Source of the DNA: Parapristionchus giblindavisi
Lineage: Eukaryota; Nematoda; Chromadorea; Rhabditida; Diplogasteridae
Assembly: GCA_943737045.1 (NCBI GenBank)
Contig: CALSFV010000205.1
Coordinates: 512,001-576,000 of the forward strand
Direction of reading: 5' to 3'
DNA length: 64,000 nt
Positions 54,205 to 64,000 of this stretch are shown here, one piece after another; within the stretch, counting starts at the first letter, position 1, and the number at the start of each line of letters is the position of its first letter. The notes under the pieces are model-generated. The model had not been told where the DNA came from, did not search any database, and saw only the letters and a program-made list of their open reading frames with translations. A program made the translations under genes and the position numbers.

Positions 54205-54300
54205 TTAGCACTCTGGTAACACTCTCTCGCTTTTTTGTTTATGAGACTGCGGTACCAGAGCGGAGAGTTTAAAATTGTTCCACCTGTGTCTTTTACCCAT
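54205..54300. mobile_element. CTCTCCGCTCTGG hairpin MITE
   Basis: GCACTCTGGTAACACTCTCT and TGCGGTACCAGAGCGGAGAG form the arms. It lies outside the GPN3 array, so the family is dispersed. Confidence 0.6.
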
Positions 54301-56407
54301 AAATTACTGATCTCAAGAAACAATTGATCGCTAAGTCATTAAAAGAATATAAGAAAAATTTTCTCACATCTGTAAAAGGAGTTGCGACGCATATAGCGAT
54401 AGTTGACTTAAGAAGGAATATAATGGCAAATGTTGTAGACATTTCGCCTGGTTCACTACAATATAATAATTACTTCGCACTGGCCTAGCAGTAGTCCCGT
54501 AGTGATTCGTGTGCTTTGAACAGCAAAATATACCTTTACCTTTAACTTTTGGAAGAATATGAGGAAGTTTCCGGTTGACTGTTCAACTAAACGATGACAT
54601 TTATATACAGTGATACCTTCGTAATGATCAATGGGATATACTGCATATATTACCTAAATTTGGAAAAGTTCATCAATAGACAAACGTAGAAACAACACAT
54701 AGATTATGCACTCAATCACAGGACATCGAACGATCTGGAAGAAAGTTTACGTGAATTATTCGCTTTATTCGTATACTCTGGTATTTCCAAACGAGTAGCT
54801 TATTTACGTGACGTCACAGACTAGTAGTTTACTGCTAGTTTACTACAAGTGAAAAACATTTCATTCATCTATCCGTTGGCATAGTGGTAAAAGCGTCATC
54901 TTCAATGTCACCGACACTTCTAGTGTAGTGGATTAGAGCTGGAAACCTAGTTGATTTGTTTAGAAATATCAAGATAGTCGTGTTCTTGACTTCAGTATTC
55001 GGATTTTCGTTGTCGATTTTCTCGAATACCAGAAGCTCATGGCAAGTAGACACGACGGATATAAAGTCAGAATTTCATACCGATTCCAGTGATTTATGTC
55101 ACTAATCATAACTCCATGGTGAGTTCTTAGCATTCCCTTGTGAGATGTGTATCTTATAATAGTGATACTGGATTCTATGCAAATTAAAGGTTTCGACAAA
55201 ACGTTTAATCTTTCAAGAACAATCAATTCTATTCTCTCAGTTATTTTAATGTCTCACTTCTTCCGCCTCATTCATAAAAGTACTGTAGCTGCTACTCAGG
55301 TTTCCTTGCACCCAATTCATTCACTTCCTATTGTTCACTCTATGTCTATTTGCAGTAAGTGAACAAGGAATAGCATTATGCAAAATATTGTATAATCGTT
55401 GTGAATTGTGGTGCTATAAGGTATCATAGCCCAATGACCATTATAATGGACATTTTGAGGCTCTGGTATTTCAAAACTTTCAAAACTTAAAAGTAGACTT
55501 ACAAGTCTGTTTAAAATGAAAGTGTATGTAAGTACATTTCAAGTTTTGCAATACAAAAGCGGCAGCATGAAATTTTCCCTGCCGAGATTTATCCGAAAAG
55601 TGAAATAAATATTTTACAAGTTATTCAGGCTCCCAGGGATTTTGGTTTGTGCCGAAGCCGAAAGATCCGTGGGAGGGAGAAAATCGAAGATATTTTTGGC
55701 TTCGAAAGGAAATAATGACGACTGTGAAGACATTGAGACTATGCAGCCTCTACACGATATCAAATCAAATCAAGTCAAATCAAAAGCAAATCAAGTCTGA
55801 CTATTAGCATCACTCATTCTTCTAAAACCATTGAACACTCCGTTTCCGTGATCTATTAATCAGAGTGTGATATTTTATTTACATTTCTTCCAGTATCATC
55901 ACAAACTCTTTCCTAAGGAAGATAAATACAATATAATTATAATATTATGTAATGTTCTTGCTCTGTTAAAAAAATTTGCTCTGTTAAAAAATTGTTCCTG
56001 CACAATATAACATCATATTATTTATTTAATTTATTATCCTTTATCACCGGTATACACGTGGACAATTCAATGCATTTCTTAACGTGACTTTTCTCTCATT
56101 CACAAATACAGTAGTAGTGCGACACAACAATTAAGCAAGAATCAGGCAAATATGAAATATCGATCGATTATCGATCAGCAAGTTCACGGCGATACTGAGA
56201 GTTACAGTAATCCTTAGTTGGGGTATGCACGATCCTATCGGGAAAATGTTTAAGCGAAAACAGATCGGAATTGAAAGTCTTCAAACGTACCGAGAAAATG
56301 CATGGTACGGCAAATATTATGATACAAATCAAGATTTTAAAGCATATGGGTGTAGTTTTCTTTCGATCGAATGATTGACAAAATGACTCCTTCTGTATAG
56401 GCATCCA
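54301..56407. other. Intergenic stretch, one possible short exon
   Basis: No gene is established. At 55,629-55,803 (+) an open frame SQGFWFVPKPKDPWEGENRR continues for 57 codons to a stop at TAG, preceded by TTATTCAG. It looks exon-like, but no partner exon was found. 55,290-55,450 is the inverted copy of 4,150-4,305. Confidence 0.35.
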
Positions 56408-56535
56408 TGAATGTTTGCAAAAAAAGGCAAACGGCCTGCAAGAGTGACGTAACAAGTGTAGGCGCTGGTGTTTGATAGAGATGCTCCCCGTATGTACGAT
56501 TGTAACGTCACGTTTGCCGGCAAACGGTTTGCCAC
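56408..56535. mobile_element. GTGACGT-type MITE
   Basis: GTTTGCAAAAAAAGGCAAAC, GAGTGACGTAACAAGTGTAG and the mirrored TTGTAACGTCACGTTTGCCG show the family plan. Confidence 0.55.
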
Positions 56536-56683
56536 ACACAGAGAAAAGAGGTGTAATCCACAGCACATAAGACTTGTGAAGTGTTTGATTTAACACTTTT
56601 GAGCTATTTTAACACCCAAAAAGTGTTAAATATAACACTTCACAGGTCTTATATGCTGTGGATTACACCTCTTTTCTCTGTGT
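56536..56683. mobile_element. 148-bp MITE with ACACAGAGAAAAGAGG ends
   Basis: Long, almost perfect inverted arms (ACACAGAGAAAAGAGGTGTA continuing through CCACAGCA) face each other around AACACTTTTTGGGTGTT-like sequence. It abuts the preceding MITE directly. Confidence 0.8.
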
Positions 56684-56968
56684 TTTCATGAACACGGCAT
56701 CTGAAGAAGTTAGATGAGGCACCCGTGATGGATAGGGAGGACGCGGTACTAGGTCGGATGAGGACCGATGAATAACAGCCGACTGGATGAAAACCATTTG
56801 CATATGAGAGAAAAACACTAATGAATAGACAAAGTATGCAAATTGTTTTCATTCAGTCGGGTATTTTTCATCGGTTCCTATTCGACCTAATGCCTAGGAC
56901 GCGAATAATATTTATTAATGATTGATTGATTTTTTGGAAAGAGCCGGGGTTGTTCAAAAATATTGCGC

Positions 56969-59616
56969 TCAGTCGCACTCCATTTCTTCGTCCTCGTGAA
57001 AGCCATTGGTGAGCTCGTCGGTTGCCTGAAATCAATCAATATTTGTTCAATGACCAATGTGGGCATGCATCTTTGGGGACAATTTCCAATCTAGGTAAGT
57101 ATTATGAGCCCTCGATTCTTGCGTAATACAATATACGTGGGTCATTTTATGTCTAAATTGATACATTTATTCAAATTTGGAATTACGTTTTAATCTTTCT
57201 ATACATTTAATCTTCTTCTAATCTAAAGTAATCTCTTCGTAGGAAATAGTAAAAATTTATTATAATTGAACTTACGGGAAGTGGCGCGAGTCCTTCGAGT
57301 CCTCCAACCGTGGCTGGCCCTTGGCTGGTGCAAAAAATAGTGGTCGGCCCCTGGCCGAGGTCTGGCTGTGACGCCGGCGCCACGTATGGGCCAAGGAAGA
57401 ACTCGGCCCCATCACCCGTGGACGACTCGGACGATCCGAGAGACAGCTTATGAGGAGGGTGGTACTCGCTATCGCTGAAAGATCAAGGATCAAAGATCAA
57501 ATGAAAGGTTTAAAGATCAAAAATCAAAGATTAAATGAAAGGTTTAAAGAGCAAAGAACAAAGATCATATGAAAGGTTCAAAGATCAAAGATCAACGGTC
57601 AAATGCAAGGTTCAAAGATCAAAAATCAAATGCAAGGTTCAAAGATCAAAGATCAAAGAACAAATGAAAGGTTTAAAGATCAAAGAAAAAAGATCAAATG
57701 AAAGGTTCAAAGATCAAAGATCAACGGTCAAATGAAAGGTTCAAAGACGAAAGATTCGCTCTTACCGAAATGGAGTAGCGCGAGCAGTTGGTGGAAGCGA
57801 CGAAGGAGGCGGTAGTCCCGGCTGAGGTCTGAAAGACCAAAGATTAGTATAACGAGACCAAATATCAAAGATCAAAGATCAAAGACCAAAGATCAAACAA
57901 CATACGGGTGTCCTTTATAGTATCCCGAACTGAGCGAGTTGGATCGTTTCCGTTTGCTGGCAGCGGAGGAATGATGAGGAGGAAGGATACGGGAGGAACG
58001 ACGAGAGATCCCGCCTGATCGATGACCTGTCGTACCTGGAGAGATAAAAGATCAAAGATCAGAGATCAAAAGGATACAAATCTAAGATTTGGGCTGTTTT
58101 TGCTATGAAAGCTCATGTATAATAATAGTAAGCAAGCGTAGATAAATAAATAAATTAATTAAGGACTGGGTACGAAAGGCCCTGACACCAGAGAGACTAC
58201 ATAGCTTGTTCATTTTGTGGTTTGAGTAAAGTAACACTTCTCAATATTATCATTCTGTGGCCATCGAACACCAGTTACAGTTAAATATAATATACAATTT
58301 TATGGCGTATGTATTTTCCTACATCCGTTATCCAAAAAGTCAGTTGTATGGTTTATTGGATCAAGTGCTGTTCAAAATTGACGAAAATAAAATGAAAGAT
58401 ATGTTTAAAATGAGGAGAGTTCTATCGGTTTGCTTATTTTTCGCAACTTTTGAACAACTCATAAAATTCACCAACCTCTCAGCATGATGTGATCAAGACT
58501 CGTACTAGTAGCCAGCACGGAAGAGCTTCCGCGAGTTCCTGAAATAAAATTATTAAAATCATTTCATTTCATTTATTTATTAATACTTATTAATTTATAG
58601 CTCAATCAGTAGTGATAAATATATTGAATTCATGCTATTCTTTTATCATTATTCTTGTATTACTTAGGAATGATCTTTGATCTTCGATCTTTGCAAAATC
58701 GGTTTTCATTCATTTTTGTACATGTTCAGTATGCTGTTCAGTTCAGATCGGCGGGAATTCAAAAAATTCAAAAATTCAAACCTGCAGCGACGGTTTCACT
58801 GGACGACGAACACGTCCGCGTGGCCACTGACGGACATCCGGGCGATGACGAAGCGCACGACGCGGACGATGTCGATGGCGTTGACTGTAATTGATCTTTG
58901 ATCTTTGATCTTTGATCTTTTGATATCCAACTCAATGGGGGCTCTACTGAAGATGGCCTACCATATTGAGTTCACCTATGGCCGAAACAGCGAATCTCGC
59001 CCTTACTAGTTAACACTTATGATATACTAATACCTAATTATACGAGTACATTTTTATGTCATTTATGATCTATTTCTATTTTAATTTGATCTTTGAACTC
59101 TATAATGTTGGTCACCTAATTACTCTAAGCTATACATATTCTAGGTCCAGGTGAAAATTGAGGCTGTCTCTCTCACTGCTATTCCTAGTAGCATATGAAT
59201 ATTTCAGGCAATTTCGGTTTTCTCTCCTCGAGTAAATTAGCCGCCATCACGAATTTAAATTTAGAATGAGCAAAGGCCCTATTTATGCGTGCGAAAATTA
59301 CTGTCCCAAAATAGAGATATTCTTCTCTCATCTTTTCCCTCCTATCCTCATTTCGAAATATATGGGTAAAAGAGTAAACATTCCGTTATCGATTAAATTT
59401 ATCAGTATGAATCTTTCTAATGGATTGTACAGTAGGTGTCCAAGCACACGTAGTTGGTGTCCCTCCCCGATCGGTCAAAATCGAAAACGACGACAGACTT
59501 ACATGGCAGAGATCGAGAGCAGCGATACTCGCTCGTCCATCCGCCCGCGTGACGTCATTCAGTTCCGGCTGCAGCAGCACATCCTCGACCGCCCTCTTCA
59601 GATCCGCCAGCTGCAT
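56969..59616 (-). CDS. Ser/Pro-rich protein of unknown family, 242 aa
   Basis: Seven minus-strand exons fit in phase: 59503-59616 (ATG), 58782-58884, 58476-58538, 57906-58035, 57766-57828, 57276-57474, 56969-57025 (TGA). They sum to 729 nt. Residues 1-38 (MQLADLKRAVEDVLLQPEL ...) look like an amphipathic helix. Next comes a long Ser/Thr-rich region (STPSTSSASCASSSPG), a basic SKRKRS patch that could be a nuclear signal, a Pro-rich stretch (PQPGLPPPSSLPPT) and an acidic end FHEDEEMECD. Exons are GC-rich against AT-rich introns, which supports coding. Acceptors are preceded by TTTGATC heptamers in the sense orientation. The start could lie further upstream, as the frame remains open a short way. 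No family is recognised. Confidence 0.6.
57475..57760. repeat. GATCAAA heptamer array (intron)
   Basis: More than twenty GATCAAA-type units, arranged also in a larger unit with AAATGAAAGGTTCAAA. It lies in an intron of the minus-strand gene, where it reads TTTGATC. Confidence 0.85.
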
Positions 59617-59758
59617 CGAAGAAGTGGGCGGCGCTTGTCGCGGAGACGCGCGCGGCCAACGCGTCTCGTGCGCGGTTTCCACTCTCGATTGTAAGGAGGG
59701 AGGGGCAGAAGCAGTAGTGGTGGTGTTGGGGTGCACTCTGGAGATAGATATTGATCAG

Positions 59759-59815
59759 AGGAGGGAGAGGGAGAGGGAGAGGGAGAGGGAGAGGGAGAGG
59801 GAGAGGGAGAGGGAG
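59759..59815. repeat. (GAGGGA)n hexanucleotide array
   Basis: About nine uninterrupted units. It lies upstream of the Ser/Pro-rich gene, 143 bp from its proposed ATG. Confidence 0.9.
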
Positions 59816-59961
59816 AAGCGGCGGAAAGGGAGAGGGAGAACAAAGCATGCAATCAGAAAGAGAGTAAACGAACGAGAGAAATAGACAAAATGTGGACTTT
59901 GTGCTCTTTTGAAGATGAGGGAAGATAATGTAGTAGTGATAGTCGAAGAGTGGATGAGGAG

Positions 59962-60250
59962 AGGGTAGAGGGAGAGGGAGAGGGAGAGGGAGAGGGAGAG
60001 GGAGAGGGAGAGGGAGAGGGAGAGGGGGGAGAGAGAAGGAGAGGGATGGATTCGGGGGGCCAGAATGCGAATGAATGAACCATGGAGCAAAAAGTGAAGG
60101 GGAGAATGCGAAGAGTAATAGATGAATAAGAGATAGGAAGAAGGAGGAAAAGAGGGAGAGAGATGAGGGAAAGAAGGAGAAGGAGAGGGAGAGGAGAAGG
60201 AGAGGGAGAGAGAGAGGAGAAGGAGAGGGAGAAGGAGAAGAAGAGGGAGA
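59962..60250. repeat. (GAGGGA)n arrays, purine strand +
   Basis: A clean run at 59,962-60,030 and a mixed GAGGGA/GAAGGA run at 60,150-60,250. Long open frames over these arrays are products of the repeat. Confidence 0.85.
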
Positions 60251-60494
60251 TTCCCAATATTCAAGGAACACGCGAAGAATGTTGGGAAATACATACGAAA
60301 TCAAATTGAATAAACTGAGTATTATTCATAACTGCAACACTAAATGGGATTCAATAGTCACCAAATGATAAGAAACGAAAACGTGGCTGGAAAATAACTT
60401 AAAATATAGTTTTATCTTATCGTGGGATTTGAAGAGAGCTTTAGAAATGTAATAATATCACTGGCCTAGATTTTTCCACGGGACTTCGTGTGAC

Positions 60495-60570
60495 GGGGTT
60501 CACAAAAGACCAAAGATCAAAGACCAAAGATCAAACAACTGACGGGTTTCCTTTATAGTATCCCGAACTG
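60495..60570. repeat. Duplicated fragment of the Ser/Pro-rich gene
   Basis: CAAAGATCAAACAACTGACG followed by TTTCCTTTATAGTATCCCGA repeats the intron/exon border at 57,885-57,935, so part of that exon was copied here. Confidence 0.6.
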
Positions 60571-60711
60571 AATAACGGAATATAAAACTCAACCTTTTAT
60601 TAGAACAGTTGACAGACGACTGTGAAAATATAGAGAACACTGACACGAATTTTGAAAGACGAGAAGAGTTGGTCTCTATTGTGCATTGCGAAAGATATCA
60701 GTTGATACGTC

Positions 60712-60850
60712 TCCCTCTTCCTCGCTTCTCCCTCTCCCTCTCCTTTCCTCGCGTCTCCCTCTCCCTCTCCCTTTCTCCCTCTCCATTTCTCGCTTCTCCC
60801 TCTCCTTCTCCCTTCCTCGCTTCTCCCTCTCCCTCTAGGACACAGAGGGA
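60712..60850. repeat. (CCCTCT)n array, pyrimidine strand +
   Basis: CTTCTCCCTCTCCCTCTCC-type repeats with TTCCTCGC interruptions. The strand polarity is opposite to 59,759-60,250. Confidence 0.85.
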
Positions 60851-61299
60851 GAGGCACGAGAGTAAGAGTGACGGGGCAAGGCGTTAAATCAGATTGCGAG
60901 ACTTCTAAAGTGCGAAAAAGATCGACAATTTGTAAGTGCACTAAACCACTATTACACGTGTATAGAAGTCGTGGATTATTGATTGATTGAATCAAATATC
61001 GATTGATTGAACATATTATCGATTGATCGATTGGCTATCAATGAATCATAGTATACCTGTGTGCACTGAGTAAGCAAGCAAATAGTGAATGCAGAAAACA
61101 ATGCAAAGAGGGGGGGGATAGAGATAGATAGATCGGTGTCAGGTCTACTAGGACTTCGGTTATTCCTGGAAGAAACCACTCTTGTGCAATCGAATTGCAA
61201 GGAATGAAGTCTTGCCTCGGGGTCAGTTATTTTTCGGCTTCTATTTTTGTTTTTATCATAGCTAGGCAACCCAAGGACATCAGATTTTCCAACAAGTGT

Positions 61300-61890
61300 C
61301 ATCATATTATGAGCAATCCCTTGATAAAAGTTGTGAATGACACGTCGATCTCTTATCGATAAATAGATAAGGAAGAAATATCGAAGAACTGGGTCGTTTC
61401 ACAAATATAAATTTTAAAAAATAAATATAATATCAAAAATAATAATAATAACAATAATAAATTTCTAAAAAAACATTTAAACAAAAATTGAAAAATCGAA
61501 AGGGTGGGGTCTATTATTGACTTCTATGTACAGTTTTAGACACCAAACATTTGCTGGAATTTGTCGGGAACAAAAACCAGATACGCAGAGTCTAATCGTG
61601 TCAGCAGTGCCCTGCACCCCACAACAACACTATGACCTCAACCGGAAATAACGTCGAAAATCGATAATATCGATCGAATTAGCAAAGAATTATCATTTTA
61701 AGGAAAAATCCATATACAATTTGAAAATAAGACCAAGAAAAAGGAAGAATATAAATGAATTACTGGAGTTATATTCCTATTAATGAAAGCAATGACTGTT
61801 ACGTTGCCTGTTGCCACAAAAAATCGATAAAAAACAACAATAAATCAATAAATCAATGAAAAGCGGGGATGCAAGGGTTGTGAAACAAAA
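61300..61890. other. AT-rich stretch, nothing recognised
   Basis: Simple AATAATAAT runs near 61,430. No gene or repeat family identified. Confidence 0.4.
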
Positions 61891-61924
61891 AGAATGAGGG
61901 TGTGGAGTCATTACTCATTCTACT

Positions 61925-62455
61925 TCAATACGCCCTCGCTATCTCCGACTCTACCTCTGCCTTTCTCTCTACCTCTACCTCTCCTCTACCTCTCCCTCTA
62001 CCTGTACCTCTTGCAAGAATTGTTGTTGGGTGAGGTGAGCGCGCGGCGCGTGTTCGCACAAATTGGGAACGGCTACTAGAGAATCGAGTGGAGTTAGAGG
62101 AGAAGGATAGAGAAAGAGAGAAAGATAGAGTATGTGCCTGTAAGAGAGAGTAAGAGAGAGAAAGAGAGGGTGATAGAGAGATAGAGAAAGAGAGTGAGAG
62201 AGAGAGTGAGAGAGAAAGAGAAAGAGAGATAGAGAGAGCGAGAGCGAGAGTGAAGAAGGTATTAGAGACGATAGACAACAAAGCGAGAGAAAGAGGGTGG
62301 TAGCTGGCACTCGAAATATGTCTCTCTTCACCATCTCTCGCTATCTTTCTCTGCTCTCTCATCCACCCTAACTCCCTTTCGTCTATTTCTCTCCCTCTCC
62401 CTCCCTCTCTCCCTCTCCCTCTCCCTCTCTCCTTCTCCCCCCCCCCCCCTCTAAC
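61925..62455. repeat. CT/GA microsatellite block
   Basis: (CTACCT)n at 61,945-62,010, (GAGAGA)n at 62,100-62,250 and (CCCTCT)n with a C run at 62,385-62,452. The opposite polarities would allow pairing between blocks. Confidence 0.8.
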
Positions 62456-63039
62456 AGTCTATCGTCTCCACCATCGCGTAGCCTCTCTCGTCCCACTCGA
62501 TGACACTGCTCCGTAATGGAGAAATAGTGGTTTTTTGGACGCGTTGGTTACACCCCTCTCTTGCCTCTAACAGCTACCACACGTTTGGGTGCATTTTGTA
62601 CCGTTTTAGAATTTAATTTATCTTACATTAAATAAATGTGACAGCAAGTGATAGATAGATAGCGTGAATTATAAAGTGTAGAGTCGAGGGGGAACCGCAG
62701 AGAGGGAGGGAAGGAGCTCACTGTATATAGATAATTGGAAAAATATGTTGAAAATGTCGATGAAAATGCACAATAAATACCTATTTATATATATGTACTT
62801 GGAATTAAATCGGGCATATAATGGGGCATTATTAATCATGAGAGAAACATATGCTAACTGACTCTTCACATCTAACATTTTCGCATTTTTAAAAACAAAT
62901 TTATCGGTTAGTTTAGTGCTATGGTGCTGGGTTGTCATGAAAAACAGATGAATCTTTTGCCAAGGAGGTGGCCATACGTTTCACATGAATCGTTGAAATA
63001 CTGAAACACTAACTAAACACTGACAATGAAACACTAAGA

Positions 63040-63640
63040 AGGGAGGTGTGAAGTCATTACTCATTCTACTTCGATATGCCTTCGTAATTTCTGATTCTAC
63101 CTCTCCCTCTACCTCTCCCTCTACCTCTACCTTTCCCTCTCCCTCTCCCTCTCCCTCTACCTCTCCTTCTCACCCGAAGTGAACATAGAAATACATCGCG
63201 GTACGAATAGGCTACAGAGAGATGTAGCTCACACGTTAATAATAACGTATAGTAGTAGTAATGGAAAGCCTCACGCACCATGTGATTTCTGATTTCATCT
63301 CCATACCTAATATACACCCTAATCTCCCTCTCTCCATCTCTCTCTCTCCCTCTCTCCCCTCCCTCTCTCTCCCTATCTACATCACTCTCTCTCTCCATCT
63401 CTCTCTCCTCTCTCCCTCTCTCTCTATTCCTCTCTCCCTCTCCCTCTCCATCTCCCTCTCCCTCTCCCTCTCCCTCCCTCTCCCTCTCCCTCTCCCTCTC
63501 CCTCTCCCTCTCCCTCTCCCTCTCCCTCTCCCTCTCCCTCTCCCTCTCCCTCTCCCTCTCCCTCTCCCCTCTCCCTCTCCCTCTCCCTCTCCCTCTCCCT
63601 CTCCCTCTCCCTCTCCCTCTACCACCTAAAGTGAACATAG
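63040..63640. repeat. Tandem block 1 with (CCCTCT)n
   Basis: (CTACCT)n near 63,090-63,170, a unique part from GAAGTGAACATAGAAATACA (63,175) to about 63,330, then a 200-bp CCCTCT array to 63,622. Confidence 0.85.
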
Positions 63641-63895
63641 AAATACAGCGCGGTACGAATAGGCTACAGAGAGATGTACATAGCTCTCACGCTAATAATA
63701 ACGTATAGTAGTAGTAATGGAAAGCCTCACGCACATCTGATTTCATCTCCATACCTAATATACACCCTAATCTCCCTCTCTCTTTCTCTCCCTCCCTCTC
63801 CCTCGCTCAATCTCTCTCTCTCCCTCTCCCTCCCTCTCCCTCGCTCAATCTCTCTCTCTCCCTCTCCCCCCCCTTCTCTCTCTCTCTATAATCCA
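63627..63895. repeat. Tandem block 2 (duplicate of block 1 unique part)
   Basis: AAAGTGAACATAGAAATACA to CACCCTAATCTCCCTCTCTC repeats 63,175-63,340 at high identity, about 455 bp downstream, followed by shorter CCCTCT runs. Confidence 0.85.
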
Positions 63896-64000
63896 TACGT
63901 GTCGTCTGAAGGCCGAAGATTACTTTCACTCCTCTACTCGCTGAGAAGACGAACCTCAACAACAACCCTGAGCAGTTCGTCCCCTGAGGCGTTGACGTGC

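Noticed and set aside
54877..54950. tRNA-like start TTGGCATAGTGGTAAAAGCG
   Set aside because: It has an A-box look, but no B box or pairing arms follow.
57535..57735. Lys/Ser-rich 66-aa frame in the GATCAAA array
   Set aside because: Pure heptamer repeat inside an intron of the minus-strand gene.
59555..60304. 249-aa Ser/Pro/Leu frame (and similar frames to 63,638)
   Set aside because: Products of reading CCCTCT/GAGGGA repeats, where all frames stay open; no domain or splice logic.

Overview
This window looks like nuclear DNA of a nematode. Genes are split into small exons with short GT-AG introns. A spliced-leader-type acceptor (TTTTCTCAG) lies 12-14 bases before each GPN3 start codon, an AATAAA lies about 130 bases before it, and two genes encode major-sperm-protein (MSP) domains. 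The species cannot be named from the sequence. No bacterial signals (operons with ribosome sites, CRISPR, IS elements) are present.

The core (1-50,400) is a degenerate tandem array built on one unit: a GPN3 GTPase gene (9 exons, 270 aa) followed by the 3' half of a DEPDC5/Iml1 gene (GATOR1 subunit: DEP domain to C-terminus). GPN3 appears five times on the + strand: a 3' piece at the window edge (1-520), an intact copy (5,633-9,062), a copy with a stop at codon 47 and a LINE in intron 4 (25,466-30,187), a copy with a stop at codon 203 (41,181-46,400) and a second intact copy (47,153-50,378). DEPDC5 appears as one long copy (9,619-22,628, reading frame open from the DEP domain on), one decayed copy (31,413-35,336) and several exon relics. 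A second unit, an MSP-domain gene with a lysine/serine-rich N-terminus, occurs twice (2,241-3,192 and 51,842-52,964), both intact. Exons are almost identical between copies while introns are heavily rearranged by mobile DNA.

Mobile DNA fills the introns. The last DEPDC5 intron of copy 1 holds a U6 snRNA sequence fused to a 5'-truncated LINE. That LINE is interrupted by a Penelope-like element whose GIY-YIG nuclease precedes the reverse transcriptase (permuted, Naiad/Chlamys-like order), arranged as a partial tandem with hammerhead-ribozyme-like terminal repeats. A solo terminal repeat of a related element sits in an intron of MSP gene B. Several fold-back DNA elements have clear target duplications, and three carry tRNA-like pol III boxes. 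Many introns carry a TTTGATC heptamer array next to the 3' splice site, in the transcribed orientation of genes on both strands.

The right part (53,700-64,000) leaves the array. It holds a partial minus-strand gene (53,705-54,125), a complete minus-strand Ser/Pro-rich gene of unknown family (56,969-59,616, 242 aa), and then long GAGGGA/CCCTCT hexanucleotide repeats to the window end. All exon structures are read by eye from splice signals, phase and comparison between copies; no alignments were run.
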